Source: Nitrospiria bacterium (GTDB lineage Bacteria > Nitrospirota > UBA9217). Taken from it: a DNA stretch of 64,000 bases. The position numbers were made by a program, and so were the translations under genes. The notes beneath the pieces were generated by a model. The model saw only the letters and a list, made by a program, of their open reading frames with translations. It searched no databases and was not told where the DNA came from. Shown here in pieces: positions 43,916 to 51,646 of this stretch. The stretch spans positions 10,798 to 74,797 of the forward strand of contig CAKKPG010000052.1 in assembly GCA_919901555.1 (NCBI GenBank). The letters are read 5' to 3'. Numbering within the stretch: the stretch's first letter is position 1; the number at the start of each line of letters is the position of its first letter.

Positions 43916-44923
43916 CTACCACACCCCATCAATCACTGCTCCGCAGTATGAGCAGGCGCCCTCTTTCACCCGGTTCTCTTTAACAGCGAACCCGATGCGC
44001 TTGACCAGGCTTTTTTTGCAGCTCCAGCACAGCGTCTCTTCGCCTTCTCCCGGGATATTTCCTTCGTACACGTACCGCAGCCCCGCGTCGAGGCCGATCT
44101 GCCGGGCCCGCCGGAGCGTTTCGATCGGCGTCCGCGGCTTGTCCATGAGCTTGTAGGTCGGATGGAACCTCGACACGTGCCACGGCACGTCCTCTCCCAC
44201 GGACCTTATAAAGGCGGCGATCTTTCCGAGCTCTTCGTCCGAGTCATTATGCCCCGGGATGACGAGCGTCGTGAGCTCTATCCAGATGCCGAGTTCTTTA
44301 TAGAGCCTGATGGCGTCCAGCACCGGCTGGAGCTTCGCGCCGCAGACCTTCCGGTAGAAATCGTCGGTAAATCCCTTGAGGTCGATGTTGGCCGCGTGAA
44401 GAAAGGGCCTTATTTCCCTGAGCGCCTCGGCCGTGATATACCCGTTCGTCACAAAGACGTTCTTGAGGCCGGCGTCAACGGCGAGCCGCGCCGTTTCATA
44501 GGCCAGTTCAAAATAGATCGTCGGTTCGGTGTAGGTGTAAGAGATGCTCGAGCATTGCGTGGCCTGCGCCGAGGCCACGATCTGCCCGGGCGTGACAGAG
44601 TCTCCCAGGATACTGCCGCCGCGGTCACGGGGGAGCTGCGATATGTCCGCGTTCTGGCAGTGCAGGCAGCGGAAATTGCAGCCCGGCGTCGCGATGGAAT
44701 AGGAGAGGCTGCCCGGCAGGAAGTGGAAAAGCGGTTTTTTTTCAATGGGGTCTACGTTCCGCGCGATAACCCTGTCGTACACCAGACTGAAGAGCACGCC
44801 GCCCCTGTTCTCGCGCACGGCGCAGATGCCGCGTCGGCCGTCGGCGACCAGGCACCGGTGCGCGCAGAGGCTGCACTGCACCTTTCCGCCTTCTTTGAGC
44901 TCCTGGAACATCGCCTGTTTCAT
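43916..44923 (-). CDS. amrS: AmmeMemoRadiSam-type radical SAM enzyme (AmrS)
   Basis: 335 residues. CNFRCLHC places the SAM-cluster Cys at 82, 86 and 89. An N-terminal CSLCAHRC and a C-terminal CWSCKKS / CSYCG pair suggest extra metal sites. ATPGCNFRCLHCQNADIS and PWHVSRFHPTYKL are typical of this PflA-like family, whose role with AmmeMemoRadiSam proteins is unknown. GGGAGAATC precedes the ATG. The partners AmrA/AmrB are not in view. Confidence 0.9.
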   Translation of the reverse strand: MKQAMFQELKEGGKVQCSLCAHRCLVADGRRGICAVRENRGGVLFSLVYDRVIARNVDPIEKKPLFHFLPGSLSYSIATPGCNFRCLHCQNADISQLPRDRGGSILGDSVTPGQIVASAQATQCSSISYTYTEPTIYFELAYETARLAVDAGLKNVFVTNGYITAEALREIRPFLHAANIDLKGFTDDFYRKVCGAKLQPVLDAIRLYKELGIWIELTTLVIPGHNDSDEELGKIAAFIRSVGEDVPWHVSRFHPTYKLMDKPRTPIETLRRARQIGLDAGLRYVYEGNIPGEGEETLCWSCKKSLVKRIGFAVKENRVKEGACSYCGAVIDGVW

Positions 44924-45044
44924 GATTCTCCCTGGGAACGAACTGAGGGACGAAGGACTTTCTTTAAAGCTTTGCGCACTTTGCGAGAGACGCTTTTGAT
45001 TCCCGCCTGTCCCGGCAACGTCGGGGTTTATCCAGGTTAGGATT

Positions 45045-45827
45045 TTACGCTGCGCCGGCCCGCTTGAACTTCTCGTCCCGGCGTTTATGATCGACCGCCT
45101 CGGCTTGTATTTTGGACTTGCACGCGGTGCAGATGATGTCCGCTGAAGACGCGCCGCATACCGCGCACCGCCGCACCGATTCCATAGGCCTCAGGCCCTC
45201 GGCCTTGAAGATCATTTCCAGGAACGTGCTTTCGCTCACGTGTCCGTCGAGGTGCAGGTTCCCCCCGAAGACCGTTTTGGGCGGCGTCGCGATCTGATAG
45301 CGGTCGCGCAATTCCGGAAAATCATCGGCCGTGATGATTTCCGTATGAATGAGGCCGCTCTCCATGGCCAGGCCCGTGGCGGTCTCGGCCACGGGTTTGC
45401 AGAGCGGACAATCGAGGTCGACAAAGACCTGGATATGCACGTCCCGCTCCAGCAGCTTCAGGGCATTGCCGATGCTGTCGGGAAACCAGGCCTTCCCCCC
45501 GGAAACCGCGAGGATGGCCTCAAGGAGCAGGCTGAGCATGATCCCGTCAATTTCGCCGCAGAGCGTGACGCTCCGTCCCTCAGCGCCCTGGACCACGACC
45601 GACGGGGTCAGCGTAATGCCGTATTGCTCGGTCTTGTCCCGGTCCATGGTGAAGTCGTACGCTTCGAGGGCGATTTTCGTTGACCGGCTTTTGATCGAGC
45701 GGGCCAGGTCAAGTACATCGGGGCACTGCGCACACCCGCTTTCGCTCGTGAATACCGCCAGCCTCACCGGATTCTTCATCTGCCCTAAAGTATCCTTGAT
45801 GTATCGCAGTGCATCGTCGCTCGGCAT
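45045..45827 (-). CDS. Double-thioredoxin (PDO-like) protein with zinc ribbon
   Basis: 260 residues. First thioredoxin-like fold with GCAQCP (Cys32, Cys35), second with DCPLCKP. Both resemble the two-fold protein disulfide oxidoreductase of thermophiles. A C-terminal zinc ribbon, CAVCGASSADIICTACKS, is added, which I do not know from classical PDO. It probably moves disulfides or reducing power in the cytoplasm; no signal peptide. AGGAGACGCC precedes the ATG. Confidence 0.78.
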   Translation of the reverse strand: MPSDDALRYIKDTLGQMKNPVRLAVFTSESGCAQCPDVLDLARSIKSRSTKIALEAYDFTMDRDKTEQYGITLTPSVVVQGAEGRSVTLCGEIDGIMLSLLLEAILAVSGGKAWFPDSIGNALKLLERDVHIQVFVDLDCPLCKPVAETATGLAMESGLIHTEIITADDFPELRDRYQIATPPKTVFGGNLHLDGHVSESTFLEMIFKAEGLRPMESVRRCAVCGASSADIICTACKSKIQAEAVDHKRRDEKFKRAGAA

Positions 45828-45918
45828 GGCGTCTCCTTTCGATTATGCGGGGAGGTCTCACTTTTATTATATCAAATTCGACGGGCAAATAATAACCGGG
45901 TTTAACCGCATTGCAAGA

Positions 45919-45968
45919 GGACGCCGGCGCGCCGTGCGCCGAAGCGAAGTGGCTGACCTGAGTAGGTA
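45919..45968. mobile_element. Truncated copy of the 189-bp MITE
   Basis: Matches the right end of 43716-43904 (GCGCCGAAGCGAAGTGGCTG, GACCTGAGTAG) with a few mismatches and G for T near the tip. No left end is visible. Confidence 0.75.
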
Positions 45969-46039
45969 CGAATTTCCAATGATGCGGAGTACCGCAACTA
46001 AGGCCGACGAAAAAAGGGAAGAAAAAGGGAAGAAAAAGC

Positions 46040-46068
46040 TTGAACGGCACAGGGGTACTTGCTATAAT
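46040..46068 (+). promoter_or_regulatory. Strong promoter of the triheme cytochrome operon
   Basis: -35 TTGAAC at 46040-46045, 17-bp spacer, extended -10 TGCTATAAT at 46060-46068. Start expected near 46075; the ATG is at 46111. Confidence 0.8.
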
Positions 46069-46110
46069 CGGGACGTAAAGGGACGATCATGCAGGAAAAA
46101 GGAGATCGGT

Positions 46111-46431
46111 ATGAAAAGGATGGCGCCTGTTTGTCTTTTCTTGCTTTGCCTGTCATTGCCGCCCGTCGCCGGCGCCGAAAAGGTAGGAGGCGGCGATATC
46201 ACCTTCTCGCCCCAAAATGCCCATGAAGTGATCTTCAGCCACGATAAGCATGTCAATGAAAAAAGCCTCAAATGCACCAATTGCCACTATCAGATATTTC
46301 AAATGTCCAAGGGTTCATTCAAAATGGATATGAACAAGCTTACCAAGGGTGCTTTCTGCGGAAAATGCCATAACGGCCAGAAGGCCTTCGACGTAAAAGA
46401 CACGAAAAACTGCGTCCGGTGTCATAGATGA
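46111..46431 (+). CDS. Triheme cytochrome c7-like protein
   Basis: 106 residues with a signal peptide ending VAGA. CTNCH, CGKCH and CVRCH are three heme sites, and FSHDKH supplies further His ligands in the c7/c3 pattern. Periplasmic electron carrier. AAAAAGGAG precedes the ATG. An in-frame opening from 45349 lies over another gene and is noise. Overlaps the next gene by 4 bp. Confidence 0.88.
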   Translation: MKRMAPVCLFLLCLSLPPVAGAEKVGGGDITFSPQNAHEVIFSHDKHVNEKSLKCTNCHYQIFQMSKGSFKMDMNKLTKGAFCGKCHNGQKAFDVKDTKNCVRCHR

Positions 46432-46760
46432 ACCGGCGCGCGCAGAGGCGTGCCTTCCTTGACGTTTCCTTCGCCGGCCTGATCCTGTCCGCTTCAGTCT
46501 ATGCGGCTGCCGGCGGCGGCGATATTAGATTCAGCGTAAAAGATGCAGACCCTGTTGTCTTCAGCCATGATCTCCATACGAAGAGCAAAGGCGTTAAATG
46601 CATGGCGTGCCACTTCCGTGAGCTTGGGCAGACCGGAAGCAGTTTCAGGATACGGCAGGAGAAACTGAACAAAAGGGACTTTTGCCGGCTCTGTCATGAC
46701 GGTTTGCGGAGCTTCGATGCTCAGGCACCGAGGAATTGCGCACGGTGTCATAAAAAATAG
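46428..46760 (+). CDS. Triheme cytochrome c7-like paralog
   Basis: 110 residues, ATG overlapping the upstream stop (ATGA). Signal peptide with MNRRAQRR; then FSHDLH and three heme sites CMACH, CRLCH and CARCH. Clear paralog of the preceding protein (shared GGGDI.FS and VVFSHD). The pair probably works as a dimeric wire or with different partners. Confidence 0.87.
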   Translation: MNRRAQRRAFLDVSFAGLILSASVYAAAGGGDIRFSVKDADPVVFSHDLHTKSKGVKCMACHFRELGQTGSSFRIRQEKLNKRDFCRLCHDGLRSFDAQAPRNCARCHKK

Positions 46761-46886
46761 CCTCTTTCGTATTCCCGGTGAAAGAATTTCAACCACGGAG
46801 ACACGGAGAATGTAAAAACGAAGAATGACGGGCAAGAGACCTCACGTCCTTCCTCCCTCGTCCCTCATGTTCTTCCTTTGTCCCCA

Positions 46887-47594
46887 TTATGCAAGACTCA
46901 GCAGCACCCGTGCAACGTCCTCCGGCCGCGAGACCATCATATCGTGGCCCCCGTCGATTTCCATCGGCTTCACTCCCAGCCTCTCCGCAAAACCTCTTGT
47001 CAATTCAGGCGGCAGGCTCTTGTCCTTCAGGCCCAGGATATAGGTCTTTGGAATGTCTATGTTCGGGAACCGCTTGAAACGTATCTTCTCGAAAAAAGCG
47101 GCCGGCGGCTGGGGCGTCAACTGCTTGAGGTAGAAATCCTTCTCCGCCCCGTCCTGGTCCGTAAAGTAGTTCGGCCTCAAAACATCCAGAGGCCCGAAAA
47201 TCTCCTTTGCCTTCCCTTCCAGCTTCCGGAGCATCTCCTGCCGCTCTTTCGTGAGCAGGTCGATGAGCGCCTCACCGTCATGCGGAACGACCGCCGCGAG
47301 ATACACAAGGCGCCGCACCCGCTCCGGCATCTCTTCGGCAACTTTGCTGATGATGATCCCCGACATGCTGTGGCCCACGAGGATGAGCTCGCGCAGATCG
47401 TTCTTTTCTATATAAGAAAGAACATCGCTGATATAGGCGCTCATGTTCACGCCCGCTCGCCCGGCAACCCGCTTGCCATGGCCCGGCAGGTCGTAGGGGA
47501 TCGCCTTTGCCCCGCCTTTTTCCAGGAGCGGTATAAGCCTGTCCCAGAGCCATGCCCCCCGCAGCGCGCCGTGAATGAGAAGATAGGTTCTCAT
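46887..47594 (-). CDS. Alpha/beta hydrolase
   Basis: 235 residues. IHGALRGAWLWD starts the fold; GHSMSG is the nucleophile elbow and GGHDMM carries the catalytic His. The closest type is the small esterase family of salicylate esterase / hydroxynitrile lyase, usually soluble. The substrate cannot be told. No operon partner is visible. Confidence 0.85.
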   Translation of the reverse strand: MRTYLLIHGALRGAWLWDRLIPLLEKGGAKAIPYDLPGHGKRVAGRAGVNMSAYISDVLSYIEKNDLRELILVGHSMSGIIISKVAEEMPERVRRLVYLAAVVPHDGEALIDLLTKERQEMLRKLEGKAKEIFGPLDVLRPNYFTDQDGAEKDFYLKQLTPQPPAAFFEKIRFKRFPNIDIPKTYILGLKDKSLPPELTRGFAERLGVKPMEIDGGHDMMVSRPEDVARVLLSLA

Positions 47595-47623
47595 ATTTTC
47601 ACGCCTTCCTCATGCCGTGCTCC

Positions 47624-48034
47624 TTAACCATAATTCTTTAAGCTATAGAAGTAGCTAAAGGTAAATTTACCTATTATGAGGAGCCTCAGAATTATCCCGA
47701 AGAGAAAGCCCCTGCCGGCCAGTAAATCATAATAAAAAAGCAATTCGATCATTATTGAAAGCGACAGCAGTACCGAGGTTATTATCAATAAGCCTCTTCG
47801 TTCAAGAGGTTTCAAGTAGCCCCAAAAAAGAATAGCCGTCCAGCCGAACATAAACAGAGTACCTATATACATCGCAAAACGGTAATCTGTACCTTCACCT
47901 TGAAAAGAGGATATCAGGTTTGGGATGCTATATCCAAGGCTGATAAGAAGCCAATTTATTCCAACAACAAAATCTGCGATTGTTCCAATGATAAAACTGA
48001 GCTTAAGAAATACAAGCTGGTTATTCTTGATCAT
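47624..48034 (-). CDS. Four-helix membrane protein, low GC
   Basis: 136 residues, four hydrophobic segments (about 8-28, 52-72, 82-104, 108-128). No family recognised. Base composition is visibly more AT-rich than in neighbours, suggesting recent arrival. No clear ribosome site (ATG at 48034 follows TATG). It ends 29 bp before the hydrolase gene start. Confidence 0.65.
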   Translation of the reverse strand: MIKNNQLVFLKLSFIIGTIADFVVGINWLLISLGYSIPNLISSFQGEGTDYRFAMYIGTLFMFGWTAILFWGYLKPLERRGLLIITSVLLSLSIMIELLFYYDLLAGRGFLFGIILRLLIIGKFTFSYFYSLKNYG

Positions 48035-48121
48035 ATCTTTTTTGTTCCTACTGCTATCTTGTATAGTACTGCGCAGACGTAGAGATCACACGCCGCGATG
48101 CGGTCGGCGTGGAGCGGCAGG

Positions 48122-48385
48122 TTAGATTAAATCAATGTTTATACTTTTCATAACCTTGTTGCCGACCTTGTGACAGATAAAGCATTGCTCCTTCGGCGGA
48201 TGGGTGTCTTTCAAAGGCGCCTGTTTACCGGGCGCATGACAGGTCACACAGCCTTCCTGTATGGTTATAGTATGGTGCATTTTGTCGAGGGGGATAGAAG
48301 GGGCCTTTTTACCGGTTGATGAAATGAAGAAGAGAACAGCGATGACGGCGCCGGCTGATAAGATTAACGTCAATGTACTTTTCAT
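48122..48385 (-). CDS. Small diheme cytochrome c
   Basis: 87 residues: signal/anchor helix (about 5-22), then CVTCH and CFICH with HH and H residues (KMHHTIT, DTHPPKE) as likely axial ligands. The pattern is that of cytochrome c7/c3-like minimal carriers. It overlaps nothing but starts 1 bp after the regulator stop at 48387, so both may share one mRNA. Confidence 0.83.
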   Translation of the reverse strand: MKSTLTLILSAGAVIAVLFFISSTGKKAPSIPLDKMHHTITIQEGCVTCHAPGKQAPLKDTHPPKEQCFICHKVGNKVMKSINIDLI

Positions 48386-48386
48386 G

Positions 48387-49757
48387 TTATTGTTCCCTGA
48401 TCTTGTATTTCTTCAACTTGTACCTCAGCACCCGCTCGCTGATGCCCAACTTCTCGGCAGCGCGCGTCTGCACCCCTCCGGTCTCTTTGAGCGCCTCGAG
48501 GATAAGGCCCCGCTCCACCGTGTCCAGCGTCTCGTTCAGCGAGCCTTCCACCTGCTGCGCGGGAAGCTTTCCTTCGCCCATTGCGGCTTGTACGTGGATC
48601 GGAAGGTCCGCGGCGGTGACGGTCCCTTTCTTCGAGAGCACCACCGCCCGTTCGATGATGTTCTCCAGCTCGCGCACGTTGCCGGGAAAGGTGTAGCGCA
48701 TGAGAAGGTCCCTGGCCTCGGCGGTCACGCCGCTGATCCGCTTCCGGTTCCCTTCGCTGTACTTTTTGACGAAGTGGTCCAGGAGCGCCGGGATGTCCTC
48801 CTTGCGGTCCCGGAGGGGCGGGATGACCACGGACACCACGTTCAGCCGGTAGTACAGGTCTTCGCGGAACGCCCCCTCGCGGATCGCCTTTTCGAGGTCC
48901 CGGTTGGTGGCGGCGATGACGCGCACGTCGGTCTTGATCGTCTGGTTGCCGCCGAGCCGCTCGAACTCTTTTTCCTGGAGCACCCGGAGGAGCTTTACCT
49001 GCATTGCCGGCGCCAGATCGCCGATCTCGTCGAGGAACAGCGTCCCCTTGTCCGCGGCCTCGAACCGGCCGATCCTCCGCGCCGCGGCGCCGGTGAACGC
49101 GCCTTTCTCGTGGCCGAAGAGCTCGCTTTCGAGGAGCGTCTCGGGCAGGGCCGCGCAGTTCACTTTGACGAGCGGTTGGTCCGCCCGGGGGCTGTGGTAG
49201 TGGATGGCCTTGGCAACGAGCTCCTTGCCCGTGCCGCTCTCGCCCCGGAGCAGGACCGTGGCATTGCTCGATGCCACGCGGCCGGCGAGGTTCAGCGCCT
49301 CTTCCATGGCGTGGCTCGTGCTCACGATCTCGTCGAACTTGTACCGCTCCCGCAGCTGCTCCTTGAGCTCGGTGTTCTCGCGGATGAGGTCCTGGCGCTC
49401 GGCGATCCGCTCGACGAGAAGCGCCACCTGGTCCACGTCCACGGGCTTCGGCAGGTAATCGTAGGCGCCGGCCTTGATGGCCTTAACGGCCGTCTCGATG
49501 GTCCCGAAAGCGGTCATGATGATCACCGCCAGGTCGGGATTGATCCGACGCGCCTCGTCCGAGGTCCGGAGGGCGTCCACGCCGGGGATGTTGCAGTCCG
49601 TGAGGAAAACGTCGAACCGCTCCCGCTTAAGCGCCGCTACGGCTTCCGGCACGCTTGCCACGCCGTGGGCATCGTAGCCTTTCTGACGCAGAGACTCCGC
49701 GATCCTGCGGCGCTCCTGCGCCTCGTCGTCCATGATGAGTATGCGGGCTTCCTGCAT
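48387..49757 (-). CDS. NtrC-family sigma-54 response regulator
   Basis: 456 residues. Receiver with MDDEAQE and LTDCNIPGVDA (phospho-Asp), a AAA+ domain with GESGTGKE, GAFTGA (sigma-54 contact), FLDEIGDL, and a Fis-type helix-turn-helix with TRAAEKLGISERVLRYKLKKY. No cognate kinase gene is adjacent. Downstream is a diheme cytochrome gene. AGGAGTAAAGA precedes the ATG. Confidence 0.93.
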   Translation of the reverse strand: MQEARILIMDDEAQERRRIAESLRQKGYDAHGVASVPEAVAALKRERFDVFLTDCNIPGVDALRTSDEARRINPDLAVIIMTAFGTIETAVKAIKAGAYDYLPKPVDVDQVALLVERIAERQDLIRENTELKEQLRERYKFDEIVSTSHAMEEALNLAGRVASSNATVLLRGESGTGKELVAKAIHYHSPRADQPLVKVNCAALPETLLESELFGHEKGAFTGAAARRIGRFEAADKGTLFLDEIGDLAPAMQVKLLRVLQEKEFERLGGNQTIKTDVRVIAATNRDLEKAIREGAFREDLYYRLNVVSVVIPPLRDRKEDIPALLDHFVKKYSEGNRKRISGVTAEARDLLMRYTFPGNVRELENIIERAVVLSKKGTVTAADLPIHVQAAMGEGKLPAQQVEGSLNETLDTVERGLILEALKETGGVQTRAAEKLGISERVLRYKLKKYKIREQ

Positions 49758-49776
49758 CTATCTTTACTCCTCTTAC

Positions 49777-49930
49777 CACGAAGTCACGAAGGCACGAAGT
49801 CTGATGAATGCAAAATGCAGAGTGCAAAATGCAAAAGTCAAAATGAAGAGGTATAAAATCATGGCCTAAGGGCCATACCGCAATTTTGCAATTTGCATTT
49901 TGCAATTTGACTTATGCATTGCATTCTTCG
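49777..49930. repeat. Dispersed repeat, inverted partner of 53128-53270
   Basis: CACGAAG runs, then TGCAAAATGCAGAGTGCAAA, a GGCC palindrome (GGCCTAAGGGCC) and AT-rich GCAAATTGC modules. The reverse complement of 53128-53270 matches it over about 145 bp with few differences. Confidence 0.8.
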
Positions 49931-49963
49931 TGTCTCAGTGTCTTTGCGGCTCCAATGTGTTTT

Positions 49964-50941
49964 TTATATTCTACCCCCGCTGACCTTCTCATACAAATCC
50001 AGCACGATCCCTTCCCGCAGGCCCCAATCGCTCACAAGCATTTCGGGATACCCGTATTGGTCCATGATCTCCTGGGCAACGACGGCGCCTGCCAGGACGA
50101 TGTCTTCGCGGCCGCGCTCCAGCCCTGCCATCTCCCTGCGCCGGGCCAGGGTGCTTGCGCTCAGTCGGTCAATGATGGCATCAAGAGACTCCCGTCGCAG
50201 CACGAAGCCGTTTATCCGGGCGGGATCATATACCTGAAGGCCCTGGTCCATGGCGGCAAGGGTGGTTATGGCGCCGGCCGTGCCCGCACACACCCGGGCG
50301 GGCGTGGTCCCTGTGCCCGACGTTCGCTGCCTGCCCTTTTCATATCCATCGAGCTCGATCCTCACCGCGCGCCGGAGCGCATTCAGCTCAGCTGCCGACG
50401 GGGGATCGCTCCTGATGAACCGCTCCGTGAGATAGACCGCGCCCAGCGGCAGGCTTGCGATTTCAGGTTCCGAACCGCGACGGGTGACGATGAGCTCCGT
50501 GCTTCCGCCGCCGATGTCGATCACCAGCGCCGACTCAAGAGGACCGGCATCCAGGCCCTTTTGCGCGGCCTTGAGCGCCCCAGCCACGCCGAGCAGCATG
50601 AGCCGTGCCTCGTCTTCGCCCGTTATGACCGCGATATCGATCCCCGCCCTCTGCTTTGCCTCGCCGATGAATTCCCCGGCATTCGCCGCATTCCTGAGCG
50701 CGCTCGTGCCCACCGCCGCGGCGCGGACCGCCGGATACTCCCTGATCTTTGCGCTGAAGTCCATGAGCGCGGCGATCGAACGCTCCACGGCGCCGCGGGA
50801 GAGGGCGGCGGTGCGGTCGAGGTCCTGCCCCAGACGGGTGATTTTTCTGTCGGAATAGAGTTCACTGAACGCGCCGGGCCCTGTTTCGGCCACGAGCAGA
50901 CGGAGGGTGTTGGTCCCGATATCAATCCCCGCAAGGATCAT
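49964..50941 (-). CDS. Ppx/GppA-family exopolyphosphatase
   Basis: 325 residues. AGIDIGTNTLRLL, GTSALRNAAN, IDIGGGSTELIV and AGTAGAITTLAAM are the actin-like phosphate motifs. It hydrolyses polyphosphate or pppGpp. Length matches the short form without the HD domain. It starts 4 bp inside the end of the cyclic-nucleotide-binding gene (ATGA overlap), so the two are coupled. Confidence 0.92.
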   Translation of the reverse strand: MILAGIDIGTNTLRLLVAETGPGAFSELYSDRKITRLGQDLDRTAALSRGAVERSIAALMDFSAKIREYPAVRAAAVGTSALRNAANAGEFIGEAKQRAGIDIAVITGEDEARLMLLGVAGALKAAQKGLDAGPLESALVIDIGGGSTELIVTRRGSEPEIASLPLGAVYLTERFIRSDPPSAAELNALRRAVRIELDGYEKGRQRTSGTGTTPARVCAGTAGAITTLAAMDQGLQVYDPARINGFVLRRESLDAIIDRLSASTLARRREMAGLERGREDIVLAGAVVAQEIMDQYGYPEMLVSDWGLREGIVLDLYEKVSGGRI

Positions 50942-51390
50942 TGCAAAAGCAGTTCCTTGAGCTTCGCGCCATATGCCTTCACGCGCATGGCAAGCAGCTT
51001 GGCGAGCGCCAGGAGGACCCGGGCGCCGGTCCTCGGGTCGAGGTCGAGGAGCGCCTGAAAGTCTTTTCGCGTAAGGAAGAGGATCTCGGAATCGGTCTCG
51101 GCCCGCGCCGTTACGAGCCGGCTCTCCTCCTGGAGGAGGGCGAGCTCGCCGAAGAATTCACCGGGCCCGAGCAGAAGGAGCCCCACCTCCCGGCCGTCGC
51201 CGGCCGTCGCGGTGATCCTGACGACGCCGCTCTTGACGATGTAAAGCGCCTCGGCAGGCATCTTCTCGGCAAAGATGGTGGTGTTCGGCTTGACCTGGCG
51301 CTCCTGGAACAGCCCGATCGCGAGTTCGAGGTCTTCCTTCGAACTCCCCTTGAAGAGCACCGTAGCTTGCAAGAGCTCCAGATTATCCAT
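50938..51390 (-). CDS. Single cyclic-nucleotide-binding domain protein
   Basis: 150 residues: a cNMP-type beta roll (IVKSGVVRIT, LGPGEFFGELALLQEESR) and a C-terminal helix. No DNA-binding domain. GGGAG precedes the ATG at 51390; the frame runs further but has no signal. Overlaps ppx. Could bind a cyclic nucleotide and regulate the phosphatase or another partner. Confidence 0.85.
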   Translation of the reverse strand: MDNLELLQATVLFKGSSKEDLELAIGLFQERQVKPNTTIFAEKMPAEALYIVKSGVVRITATAGDGREVGLLLLGPGEFFGELALLQEESRLVTARAETDSEILFLTRKDFQALLDLDPRTGARVLLALAKLLAMRVKAYGAKLKELLLQ

Positions 51391-51519
51391 CGACGCTCCC
51401 TGCGTGCCTGATTTTCGAAACCGCTGGACTGCAACAGTTACTGCATTATAGGCCGACAAATTTTCCTTGTCAAGAAACAAGGGAACAGAAAAAATATACA
51501 TTGCCGGAACCAAAACTGC

Positions 51520-51612
51520 TTGAACACGAATTCCGCGAATGATACGAATAGTGCAAATGAGACCCGGGACGTATTCGTGCAATTCGTCCCTTTCGTGACA
51601 TTCGTGGTAAAG
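51520..51612. repeat. CGAAT/CACGAA-type dispersed repeat
   Basis: Alternating GAATTCCGCGAATGATACG and complement-like TTCGTGACATTCGTGG segments, with partial inverted symmetry. Related CACGAAG repeats occur at 49777, 61721 and 46790. Confidence 0.6.
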
Positions 51613-51646
51613 TTTTTAGAATTTGCTTTTCCCTTTCAGAAAAAAC

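Noticed and set aside
48261-49856. 531-codon frame opposite the NtrC-type regulator
   Set aside because: Antisense shadow of a high-GC gene; the real gene on the other strand has all motifs.
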